This document shows positions 49,901 to 64,000 of a DNA stretch of 64,000 nt, piece by piece (the first letter of the stretch is position 1; each line of letters opens with the position of its first letter). The stretch spans positions 123,270 to 187,269 of the forward strand of contig NW_026110519.1 of the NCBI RefSeq assembly GCF_024679095.1, written 5' to 3'. The translations under genes and the position numbers were made by a program. The DNA is from Eriocheir sinensis (lineage: Eukaryota > Arthropoda > Malacostraca > Decapoda > Varunidae). The notes beneath the pieces were generated by a model that ran no database searches, had not been told where the DNA came from, and saw nothing but the letters and a program-made list of their open reading frames with translations.

Positions 49901-52900
49901 ACACCACCGCCAGGCACACACACACAACAACAGACACCACCGCCCGGCCCACACCACAACAGACACCCCCGCCGGGCACCCCCACCCCCCACAACAGACA
50001 CCACTGCCGGGCACACACACACAAATGACAGACACCACCGCCGGGCACACACACAACAACAGACACGACCGCTAAGCACACACACAACAACAGACACCAC
50101 CGCCAGGCACACACACAAAACAACATACACCACCGCCGGGCACACACACAACAACAGACACCACCGCCGGGCACACACACACACCAACAGACACCACCAG
50201 GCACATACACACAACAACAGACACCACCGCCGGGCACACACACACAACAACAGACACCACCGCCAGGCACACACACCAAACAACAGACACCACCGCCGGG
50301 CACACACACAACAACAGACACCACCGCCGGGCACACACACACAACAACAGACACCACCGCCACACACACACACAACAACAGACACCACCGCCAGGCACAC
50401 ACACACAACAACAGACACCACCGCCGGGCACACACAACAACAGACACCACCGCCGGGCACACACACACAACAACAGACACCACCGCCGGGCACACACACA
50501 CAACAACAGACACCACCGCCAAGCACACACACACAACAACAGACACCACCGCCGAGCACACACGAACAACAACAGACACCACCGCCGGTCACACACAATA
50601 ACAGACAACACCGCCGAGCACACACACACACAACAACAGACACCACCGCCGAGCACACACACACAACAACAGACACCACCGCCGGGGACACACACAACAA
50701 CAGACACCACCGCCGGGTACACACACACACAACAGACACCACCGCCGGGTACACACACAACAACAGACACCACCGCCAGGCACACACAACAGACACCACC
50801 GCCGGGCACACACACACAACAACAGACACCACCGCCGGGCACACACACACAACAACAGACACCACCGCCGGGCACACACACCAACAGACACCACAGCCGG
50901 GCACACACACAACAACAGACACCACCGCCGGGCACACACAACAACAGACACCACCGCCGGGCACACACACAACAGACACCACCGCCGGGCACACACACAA
51001 CAACAGACACCACCGCCGGGCACACACACAACAACAGACACCACCGCCGGGCACACACACAACAACAGACACCACCGCCGGGCACACACACAACAACAGA
51101 CACCACCGCCGGGCACACACACACAACAACAGACACCACCGCCGGGCACACACACAACAACAGACACCACCGCCGGGCACACACACAACAACAGACACCA
51201 CCGCCGGGCACACACACACAACAACAGACACCACCGCCGGGCACACACACACAACAACAGACACCACCGCCGGGCACACACAACAACAGACACCACCACC
51301 GGGCACACACACAACAACAGACACCACCGCCGGGCACACACACAACAACAGACACCACCGCCAAGCACACAACAACAGACACTACCGCCGGGCACACACA
51401 CACACAACAACAGACACCACCGCCGGGCACACACACACACCACCAGACACCACCGCCGGGCACACACACAACAACAGACACCACCGCCGGGCACACACAC
51501 ATCAACAGACACCACCGCCATGCACACACACAAAAACACAGACACCACCGCCGGGCACAAACACACAACAACAGACACCACCGCCGGGCAAACACAAACA
51601 ACAGACAACACCGCCGGGCACACTCTCACACAACAACAGACACCACCGCCGGGCACACACACACAACAACAGACACCACCGCCGGGCACACACACACAAC
51701 AACAGACACCACCGCCAGACACACACACACACACAAGAGACACCACCGCCGGGCACTCAAAACAACAGACACCACGGCCGGGCACACACAACAACAGACA
51801 CCACCGCCGGGCACATACACACAACAACAGACACCACCGCCAAGCACACACACACACACAAGAGACACCACCGCCGGGCACTCAAAACAACAGACACCAC
51901 GGCCGGGCACACACACAACAACAGACACCACCGCCGGGCACACACACACAACAACAGACACCACCGCCGGGCACACACACACAACAACAGACACCACCGC
52001 CGGGGACACACACAACAACACACACCCACACCGCGAACACACACAGAACAACAGACACCACCGCCGGGGACACACACAACAACAAACACCACCGCCGGGC
52101 ACACACACACAACAACAGACACCACCGCCGGGCACACACACACAACAACAGACACCACCGCCGGGCAAACGCACACACAACAGGAGACACCACCGCCGGA
52201 CACACACACACAACAAACACCACCGCCGGGCACACACACACAACAACAGACACCACCGCCGCCCACACACACAACAACAGACACCACCGCCGGGCACAGA
52301 AACACAACAACAGATACTACCGCCGGGCACACACACAACAACAGACACCACCGCCGGGCAAACACACACAACAACAGACACCACCGCCGAGCACACACAC
52401 ACATAACAGACACCACCGCCGGGAACACACACAGAACAACAGACACCACCGCCGAACACACACACAGAACAACAGACACCACCGCCCGGAGTACACACAG
52501 AACAACAGACACCACCGCCGGGTACACACACAGAACAACAGACACCACCGCCGGGAACACACACAGAACAACAGACACCACCGCCGGGAACACACAGAAC
52601 AACAGACACCACCACCACCGCCGGGAACACACAGAACAACAGACACCACCGCCGAACACACACACAGAACAACAGACACCACCGCCGGGCACACACACAG
52701 AACAACAAACACCACCGCCGAGGACACACAGAACAACAGACACCACCGCCGAGGACACACACAGAACAACAGACACCACCGCCGGGCACACACCCACACC
52801 ACAACAGACACCCCCGCCGGGCACACACACAACAGACACCACTGCCGGGTACACACACAGAACAACAGACACCACCGCCGGGCACACACACACAACAAAC

Positions 52901-55900
52901 ACCAACTCCAAGCACACACACAAAAAAACACAAACCACCGCCTGGCACACTCACACACAACAACAGACACCACCGCCGGGCACACACACACAACAACAAA
53001 CACCACCGCCGGGCACACGCACACAACAACAAACACCACCGCCGGGCACACACACAAAAAAAAACACCACCGCCGGGCACACACAACAACAGACACCACC
53101 GCCGGGGACACACACACACAACAACAAACACCACCGCCGGGCACACGCACACAACAACAAACACCACCGCCGGGCACACACACACAACAACAAACACCAC
53201 CGCCGGGCACACACACTCAACAACAAACACCACCGCCGGGCACACACACTTAACAACAAACACCACCGCCGTGCACACGCACACAACAACAGACACCACC
53301 GCCGGGAACTCACACACAACAACAAACACCACCGCCGGGCACACACACACAACAACAAACACCACCGCCGGGCACACGCACACAACAACAGACACCACCG
53401 CCGGGCACACACACACAAAAACAGACACCACCCCCGGGCACACACACACAACAACAGACACCACCGCCGGGCACACACACACAACAACAAACACCACCGC
53501 CGGGCACACACACACAACAACAAACACCACCGCCGAGCACACGCACACAACAACAGACACCACCGCCGGGCACACACACACAACAACAGACACCACCGCA
53601 GGGCACACACAGAATAACAGACACCACCGCCGGGAACTCACACACAACAACATACACCACCGCCGGGCACACACACAAAAACAGACACAACCACCGGGCA
53701 CACACACACAACAGCAGAGACCACCGCCGGGCACACACACAACAACAGACACCACCGCCGGGCACACACACACAACAGACACCACCGCAAAGCACACACA
53801 ACAACAGACACCACCGCCGGGCACACACACACAACAACAGACACCACCGCCGGGCACACACACACAACAACAGACACCACCGCCGGGCACACACAACAAC
53901 AGACACCACCGGCGGGCACACACACAACAACAAACACCACCGCCGGGCACACACACACAACAACAGACACCACCACCGGGCACACACACACAACAACAGA
54001 CACCACCGCCGGGCAAACACACACAACAACAGACACCTACGCCGGCTACACACATACAACAACAGACACCACCGCCGGGCACACACACACAACAACATAC
54101 ACCATTGCCGAGCACACACACACATGACAGACACCACCGCCGGGAACACACAGAACAACAGACACCACCGCCGAACACACACACAGAACAACAGACACCA
54201 CCGCCGGGCACACACACAGAACAACAGACACCACCGCCGGGCACACACACAGAACAACAGACACCACCGCCGGGCACACACACAGAACAACAGACACCAC
54301 CGCCGGGCACACACACACAACAACAGACACCACCACCGGGCACACACACAGAACAACAGACACCACCGCCGGGCAAACACACACAACAACAGACACCAAC
54401 GCGGAGCACACACACACAACAACAGACACCACCGCCGGGCACACACACACAACAACAGACACCACCGCCGAGCACACACACACATGACAGACACCACCGC
54501 CGGGAACACACACAGAACAACAGACACCACCGCCGAACACACACACAGAACAACAGACACCACCGCCGGGAACACACACAGAACAACAGACACCACCGCC
54601 GGGCACACACACAGAACAACAGACACCACCGCCGGGCACACACACAGAACAACAGACACCACCGCCGGGCACACACACAACAACAAACACCACCGCCAGC
54701 ACACTCAACAACACACACCACCGCCGCGCAAACACACACAACAACAGACACCACCGCCGGGCACACACACACAACAACAGACACCACCGCCGGGCACACA
54801 CACACACAACAACAAACACCACCGCCGGGCACACACACACAACAACAGACACCACCGCCGGGCACACACACACAACAACAGACACCACCGCCGGGCACAC
54901 ACACACACAACAGACACCACCGCCGGGCACACACACACAACAACAGACACCACCGCCGGGCACACACACACAACAACAGACACCACCGCCAAGCACACAC
55001 ACAACAAAAGACACCACCGCCGGGCACACACAACAACAGACACCACAGCAAGGCACACACACTCAACAACAGACACAATCACCGGGCACACACACAAAAC
55101 ACCAGACACCAACCCCGGGAACACACACAAAACAACAGACACCACCGCACCGCACACACACACATCAACAGACACCACCGCCGGGCACACACACAACAGA
55201 CACCACCGCCAGGCACACACAACAACAGACACCACCGCCGGGCACACACACAAAAGACACCACCGCCAAGCACACACACAACAGACACCACCGCTGGGAC
55301 ACACACAACAACAGACACCACCGCCGGGCACACACACACACAACAACAGACACCACAGCCGGGGACACACACACAACAACAAACACCCCCGCCGGGCTCA
55401 CACACACAAAAACAAACACCACCGCCGGGCACACACACACAACAACACACACCACCGCCAAGCACACACACAACAACAAACACCACCGACGGCCCCACAC
55501 ACACCCAAACACACACCACAGCGGGGGTCACACACACAACAACACACACCACAGCGGGGCTCACACACACAACAAAACACACTCCCGCGGGGCTCACCCA
55601 CACACAACAACAGACACCACCGCCGGGCACACACACACAACAACAGACACCACCGCCGGGCACACACACACAACAACAGACACCACCGCCGGGCACACAC
55701 ACACACAACAACAGACACCACCGCCGGGCACACACACACAACAACAGACACCCCAGCCGGGCACACACACCCCAACAACAGAACCCACCGCCGGGCACAC
55801 ACACACACAACAACAGACACCACCCCCGGGCACACACAATAACAGACACCAACGCCGGGCACACACACACAACAGACACCACCGCCGGGCACACACACAC

Positions 55901-58900
55901 AACAACAGACACCACCGCCGGGCACACACACACAACAACAGACACCACCGCCGGGCACACACACACAACAACAGACACCACCGCCGGGCACACACACACA
56001 ACAACAGACACCACCGCCGGGCACACACACACACAACAACAGACACCACCGCCGGAAACACACACAACAACAGACATCAAAACCGGGCACACACACACAC
56101 AACAACACACACCCCCGCCGGTCACACACACAACAACAGACACCACCGATAAGCACACACACATAACAACAGACACCACCGCCGGGCACACACACACAAC
56201 AACAGACACCACCGCCAAGCACACACACACAACAACAGACACCACCGCCAGGCACACACACACAACAACAGACACCACCGCCGGGCACACGCACACAACA
56301 ACAGACACCACCGCCGGGCACACACACACAACAACAGACACCACCGCCGGGCACACACCCACAACAACACACACCACCGCCGAGCACACACACACAACAA
56401 CAGACACCACCGCCGGGAACACACACAGAACAACAGACACCACCGCCGAACACACACACAGAACAACAGACACCACCGCCGGGAATACACACACAACAAC
56501 AAACACCACCGCCGGGCAAACACACACAACAACAAACACCACCGCCGGGCACACACACACAACAACAGACACCACCGCCGGGTACACAAACACAACAACA
56601 AACACCACCGCCGGGCTCACACACAGAACAACAAACACCACCGCCGGGCACACACACACAACAACAGACACAACCGCCGGGCACACACACACAACAACAG
56701 ACACCACCGCCGGGCTCACACACACAACAACAAACACCACCGCCGGGCACACACACACAACAACAGACACCACCGCCGGGCACACACACACAACAACAGA
56801 CACCACCGCCGAGCACACACACACATGACAGACACCACCGCCGGGAACACACACAGAACAACAGACACCACCGCCGAACACACACACAGAACAACAGACA
56901 CCACCGCCGGGAATACACAGAACAACAGACACCACCGCCGGGTACACACACAGAACAACAGACACCACCGCCGGGCACACACAGAACAACAGACACCACC
57001 GCCGGGAACACACACAGAACAACAGACACCACCACCGCCGGGAACACACACAGAACAACAGACACCACCGCCGGGTACACACACAGAACAACAGACACCA
57101 CCGCCGGGCACACACACAGAACAACAAACACCACCGCCGAGGACACACACAGAACAACAGACACCACCGCCGAGGACACACACAGAACAACAGACACCAC
57201 CGCCGAGCACACATACAGAACAACAGACACCACCGCCGGGTACACACACACACAACAGACGCCACTGCCGGGTACACACACAGAACAACAGACACCACCG
57301 CCGGGTACACACACAAAACAACAAACACCACCGCCCAGCCCACACACAACAACAGACACCACCGCCGGGCACACACACACAACAACAGACACCACCGCCG
57401 GGAACACACAAACAACAACAAACACCACCGCCGGGCACACGCACACAACAACAAACACCACCGCCGGGCACACACACACAACAACAAACATAACCGCCGG
57501 GCACACGCACACAACAACAAACACCACCGCCGGGCACACACAAAACAACAAACACCACCGCCGGGACACACGCACACAACAACAAACACCTGCGCCGGGC
57601 ACACGCACACAACAACAAACACCACCGCCGGGCACACACACACAACAAACACCACCGCCGGGCACACACACACAACAACAAACACCACCGCCGGGCACAC
57701 ACACAACAACAAACACCACCGCCGGGCACACATACACAACAACAAACAGCACCGCCGGGCACACACACACAACAACAAACAGCACCGCCGGGCACACGCA
57801 CACAACAACAGACGCCATAGTCGGGCACACACGCACAACAACAGACACCACCGTCGGGCACACACACAACAACAGACACCACCGCCGGGCACACACACAA
57901 CAACAAACACCACCGCCGGGCACACACACACAACAACAAACAGCACCGCCGGGCACACACACACAACAACAGACACCACCGCCGGGCACACACACAACAA
58001 CAGACACCACCGCCGGGCACACACACACAACAACAGACACCACCGCCGGGCACACACTCACAACAACAGACACCACCGCCGGGCACACACACACAAAAAC
58101 AGACACAACCACCGGGCACACACTCACAACGACAGACACCACCGCCGGGCAAACACCCACAACAACAGACACCGCTGCCGAGCACACACACACATGACAG
58201 ACACCACCGCAAAGCACACACCCACAACAACAGACACCACCGCCGGGCACACGCACACACAACAACAGACACCACCGCCGGGCACACACACACAACAACA
58301 AACACCACCGCCGGGCACACGCACACAACAACAAACACCACCGCCGGGCACACACACAAAACAACAAACACCACCGCCGGGCACACACACACAAAAACAG
58401 ACACAACCACCGGGCACACACTCACAACGACAGACACCACCGCCGGGCAAACACCCACAACGACAGACACCTACGCCGGCCACACACTCACAACTCCAGA
58501 CACCACCGCCGGGCAAACACCCACAACAAGAGACACCACCGCCGAGCACACACACACATGATAGACACCACCGCCGGGAACACACACAGAACAACAGACA
58601 CCACCGCCGAACACACACACAGAACAACAGACACCACCGCCGGGAACACACACAGAACAACAGACACCACCGCCGGGTACACACACAGAACAACAGACAC
58701 CACCGCCGGGAACACACACAGAACAACAGACACCACCGCCGGGCACACACACAACAACAGACACCACCGCCGGGCACACACACACAGAACAACAGACACC
58801 ACCGCCGGGCACACACACACAACAACAGACACCACCGCCGGGCACACACACACAACAACAGACACCACCGCCGGGCACACACAACCACAGACACCACCGC

Positions 58901-61900
58901 CGGCAACACACACACAACTAAAGACACCACCGCCGGGTACACACACAACCAAACACACCACCGCCCGGAACACACACACAACAACAGACACCACCGCCGG
59001 GCACACACACACAACAACAGACACCACCGCCATGCACACACAACAACAGACACCACCGCCGGGCACACACACAGAACAACAGACACCACCGCCGGGCACA
59101 CACACACAACAACAGACACCACCGCCAAGCACACACACAACAACAGACATCACCGCCGGGCACACACACACAACAACAGACACCACCGCCGGGCACACAC
59201 ACAACAACAAACACCACCGCCGGGCACACACACACAACAACAAACACCACCGCCGGGCACACACACACAACAACAGACACCACCGCCGGGCACACACACA
59301 ACAACAGACACCAACACCGGGCACACACACACAACAACAGACACCACCTCCGGGCACTCACTCTAAAAAACATACACCACCGCCGGGCACACACACACAA
59401 CAACAGACACCACCGCCAAGCACACACACAACAACAGACACCACCGCCGGGCACACACACACAATAACAGACACCACCGCCGGGCACACACACACAACAG
59501 ACACCACCGCCGGGCACACACACAACAGACACCACCGCCGGGCACACACACAACAACAGACACCACCGCCGGGCACACACACACAACAACAGACACCACC
59601 GCCGTCACCACACAACAACAGACACCACCGCCGAGCACACACACACAACAACAGACACCACCGCCGGGGACTCACACACAACAGCAGACACCACCGCCAG
59701 GCACACACAACAACAGACACCACCACCGAGCACACACAACAACAGACACCACGGCCGAGCACACACACACACAACAACAGACACCACCGCCGAGCACACA
59801 CACACAACAACAGACACCACAGCCGGGAGTCACACACAACAACAGACACCGCCAGGCACAAACACACAACAACATACACCACCGCCGGGCACACACAACA
59901 ACAGACACCACCGCAAGGCACACACACACAACAACAGACACCACAGCCGGGCACACACACAACAACAGACACCACCGCCGGGTACACACACACAACAACA
60001 GACACCACCGCCGGGTACACACACACAACAACAGACACCACCGCCGGGCACACACACACAACAACAGACACCACCGCCGGGCACACACACAACAACCGAC
60101 ACCACCGTCAGGCACACACACAACAACAAACACCACCGACGGGCACACACACAACAACAGACACCACCGCAAGGCACACACACACAACAACAGACACTAC
60201 CGCCAGGCACACACACAACAACAGACACCACCGCCGGGCACACACACACAACAACAGACACCACCGCCGGGCACACACACACAACAACAGACACCACCGC
60301 CATGCACACACACAACAACAGACACCACCGCCGGGCACACACACACAACAACAGACACCACCGCCGGGCACACACACAAAATAACAGACACCACCGCCGG
60401 GCACACACACACAACAACAGACACCACCGCCAAGCACACACTACAACAGACACCACCGCCGGGCACACACACACAACAACAGACACCACCGCCGGGCACA
60501 CACACACAACAACAGACACCACCGCCGGGCACACACACACAACAACAGACACCACCGCCCAGCACACACACAACAACAGCCCCCGCCGCCGGGCAAACAC
60601 CCACCACAACAGACACCACCGCCGGGCACACGCACACACAACAACAAACACCATCGCCGGGCACACACACACACAACAACAAACACCACCGCCGAGCACA
60701 CACACACATGACAGACACCACCGCCGGGAACACACACACAACAACAGACACCACCGCCGAACACACACACAGAACAACAGACACCACCGCCGGGAACACA
60801 CACACAACAACAGACACCACCGCCGGGCACACACACAACAACAAACACCACCGCCGGGCACACACACAACAACAGACACCACCGCCGGGCACACACACAC
60901 AACAACAGACACCACCGCCGGGCACACACACACAACAACAGACACCACCGCCGGGCACACACAACAACAGACCCCACCGCCGGGCACACACACAACAACA
61001 GACACCACCGCCCGGCACACACACAACAACAGACACCACCGCCAAGCACACACACACAACAACAGACACCACCGCCGGGCACACACACACAACAACAGAC
61101 ACCACCGCCGAGCACACACACACATGACAGACACCACCGCCGGGAACACACACAGAACAACAGACACCACCGCCGAACACACACACAGAACAACAGACAC
61201 CACCGCCGGGAACACACACAGAACAACAGACACCACCGCCAAGCACACACACAGAACAACAGACACCACCGCCGGGCACACACACAGAACAACAGACACC
61301 ACCGCCGGGCACACACACAGAACAACAGACACCACCACCGCGCACAAACTCACAACAACAGACACCACCACCGGGCACACGCACACACAACAACAGACAC
61401 CACCGCCGGGCACACACACAGAACAACAGACACCACCGCCGAGGACACACACAGAACAACAGACACCACCGCCGAGGACACACACAGAACAACAGACACC
61501 ACCGCCGAGCACACAAACACAACAACAGACACCACCGCCGGGGACACACACACAACAGACACCACCGCCGGGCACACACACAGAACAACAGACACCACCG
61601 CCGGGTACACACACACAACAACAAACACCACCGCCAAGCACACACACAACAACAGACACCACCGCCGGGCACACACACACAACAACAGACACCACCGCCG
61701 GGCACACACACACAACAACAAACACCACCGCCGGGCACACACACAACAACAAACACCACCGCCGGGCACACACACACAACAACAAACACCACCGCCGGGC
61801 ACACACACAACAAACACCACCGCCGGGCACACACACACAACAACAAACACCACCGCCGGGACACACGCACACAACAACAAACACCACCGCCGGGCACACA

Positions 61901-64000
61901 CACACAACAACAGACACCACCGCCGGGCACACACACACAACAACAGACACCACCGCCGGGCACACACACACAACAACAGACACCACCGCCGGGCACACAC
62001 ACACAACAACAGACACCACCGCCGGGCACACACACACAACAACAGACACCACCGCCGGGCACACACACACAACAACAGACACCACCGCCGGCCACACACT
62101 ACAACAGACACCACCGCCGGGCACACACACACAACAACAGACACCACCGCCGGGCACACACACACAACAACAGACACCACCGCCAGGAACACACACATAA
62201 CAATAAACACCTCAGCTGGGCACACACACAACAACAGACACCACCGCCGGGCACACACAACAACAGACACCACCGCCGGGCACACACACACAACAACAGA
62301 CACCACCGCCGGGCACACACAACAACAGACACCACCACCGGGCACACACACACAACAACAGACACCACCGCCGGGCACACACACACAACAACAGACACCA
62401 CCGCCGGGCACACACACACAACAGACACCACCGCCAGCCACACACACACAACAACAGACACCACCACCGGGCACACGCACACACAACAACAGACACCACC
62501 GCCGGGCACACACACACAACAACAGACACCACCGCCGGGCACACACAACAACAGACACCACCGCCGGGCACACACACACAACAACAGACACCACCGCCGG
62601 GCACTCACACAAAACAGACACCACCGCCGGGCACACACACACAACAACAGACACCACCGCCGGGCACACACACACAACAACAGACACCAACGCCGGCCAC
62701 ACACACAACAACAGACACCACCGCCGGGCACACACACACAACAACAGACACCACCGCCGAGCACACACACACAACACCAGACACCACCGCTGGTCACACA
62801 CACAGAACAACAGACACCACCGCCGGGAACACACACACAACAACAGACACCACCGCCGGGCACACACACACAACAACAGACACCACCGCCGGGCACACAC
62901 ACAGAACAACAGACACCACCGCCAGGCACACACACAGAACAACAGACACCACCGCCGGGTACAGACACAGAAAAACAGACACCACCGCCGGGCACACACA
63001 CAGAACAACAGACACCACCGCCGGGCACACACACACAACAACAGACACCACCGCCGGGCACACACACACAACAACAGACACCACCGCCGGGCACACACAC
63101 ACAACAACAGACACCACCGCCGGGCACACACACACACAACAGACACCACCGCCGGGCACACACACACAACAACAGACACCACCGCCGGGCACACACACAC
63201 AACAACAGACACCACCGCCGGGCCCACACACCCACAAACTGACACAACCGCCGGGCCCCCACACACAACAACAGACACCACCGCCGGGCACACACACACA
63301 ACAACAGACACCACCGCCGGGCACACACACACAACAACAGACACCACCGCCGGCACACACACACAACAACAGACACCACCGCCGGGCAAACACACACAAC
63401 AACAGACACCACCGGCGGGCACTCACACATCACCCCAGACACCACCGCGGGGCATACCTACACAACAGACACCACCGCCGGGCACACACACACAACAACA
63501 GACATCACCCCCGGGCACACACACAACAACAAACACCACCGCCCAGCACACACACACAACAACAGACACCACCGCCGGGCACAAACACAAACAACAGACA
63601 CCACCGCCGGGCACAAACACAACAACAGACACCACCGCCGGGCACACACACACAACAACAGACACCACCGCCAGGCACACACAACAAACACCACCGCCGG
63701 CACACACACACAACAACAGACACCACCGCCGGGCACACACACAACAACAGACACCACCGCCGGGCACACACACACAACAGACACCACCGCCGGGCACACA
63801 CACACAACAACAGACACCACCGCCGGGCACACACACAACAACAGACACCACCGCCAGCACTCACACAAGAACAGACACCACCGCCGGGCACACACACACA
63901 ACAACAGACACCACCGCCGGGCAGGCACACAACAACACACACCACCGCCGGGCACTCACACACAACAACAGACACCACCGCCGGGTACACACACAACAAC
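43952..64000. repeat. 33-bp satellite array with higher-order structure, continuing past the window
   Basis: The standard unit is ACAACAGACACCACCGCCGG plus GCACACACACACA, 33 bp in regular stretches (for example 61921 to 61954) and 29-35 bp elsewhere because the AC run slips. Recurrent variants are GGGTAC, GGGAAC, GAGCAC, GAACAC and AAGCAC at the centre, and ACAGAACAAC or ACAACAAACA at the joint. The array is about 20 kb and roughly 600 copies, starting right after the TAA array. The long frames on both strands (TTDTTAGHTHT forward, CARRWCLLLCV reverse) are products of the period. Confidence 0.97.

Noticed and set aside
44315..63999. Very long open frames on both strands of the 33-bp array (up to about 1150 codons), cysteine-rich in reverse and threonine/histidine-rich forward
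   Set aside because: A period of 33 without stops leaves several frames open at once, and frames switch whenever the AC run slips. There are no splice signals, no start context, no unique domains and no codon bias.
43952..64000. Telomeric repeat
   Set aside because: No TTAGG or TTAGGG arrays (arthropod or vertebrate type) are present on either strand. The unit is a 33-bp satellite.

Overview
The window looks like repeat-dominated animal nuclear DNA, most likely from a decapod crustacean. The reasons are many fragments of two non-LTR retrotransposon groups (a Jockey-like one and a CR1/L2-like one), tRNA-derived SINEs, very long (CT)n, (TAA)n, (AC)n and (AT)n arrays, and no bacterial features such as operons or ribosome binding sites. 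The species call is inference. No intact host gene is visible. The only host-type candidate is a broken, spliced zeste/NAIF1-like gene with a Myb/SANT-like DNA-binding domain on the minus strand (exons at 4501-4802 and 2550-2767, possibly 1471-1625).

Layout. 1-5 kb: debris of a CR1/L2-like element, the Myb/SANT-like exons and an inverted copy of exon 2. 5.2-7.35 kb: a minus-strand Jockey fragment, a 76-78 bp minisatellite and a pyrimidine-rich tandem region. 7.37-11.37 kb: an almost full-length but decayed CR1/L2-like retrotransposon with a coiled-coil/SGNH-esterase ORF1, an endonuclease-reverse transcriptase ORF2 and a short-repeat 3' tail. 11.37-13.02 kb: a Jockey insertion whose 5' part is inverted, split by a 623 bp Harbinger-type element with terminal inverted repeats. 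13.16-27.69 kb: a giant inverted repeat with arms of about 6.1 and 8.0 kb around a 453 bp spacer. The arms contain GC-rich minisatellites, SINEs, retrotransposon 3' ends and microsatellite-bearing tandem duplications.

27.69-37.6 kb is a chain of four different tandem arrays: a 30 bp satellite (about 218 copies), a 24 bp satellite (about 77 copies), a CTT/CGT-rich array, and about 21 copies of a core with T-rich spacers. 37.85-38.3 kb is a short GC-rich island with an unrecognised open frame. 38.3-43.95 kb is low-complexity DNA with a Jockey fragment, a second retrotransposon ORF1 remnant (PHD-like finger plus zinc knuckle) and an 800 bp (TAA)n array. 43.95 kb to the end is one array of a 33 bp satellite, roughly 600 copies, with landmark variants recurring about every 2.2-2.6 kb (a higher-order repeat), running off the window.

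Nearly all long open frames in the satellites come from repeat periods divisible by three (24, 30, 33) and are not genes. The parts do not form a pathway. The window is best read as a retrotransposon- and satellite-rich, possibly heterochromatic, region. The most unusual structures are the giant inverted repeat, the higher-order 33 bp satellite, and the serial juxtaposition of unrelated minisatellites.
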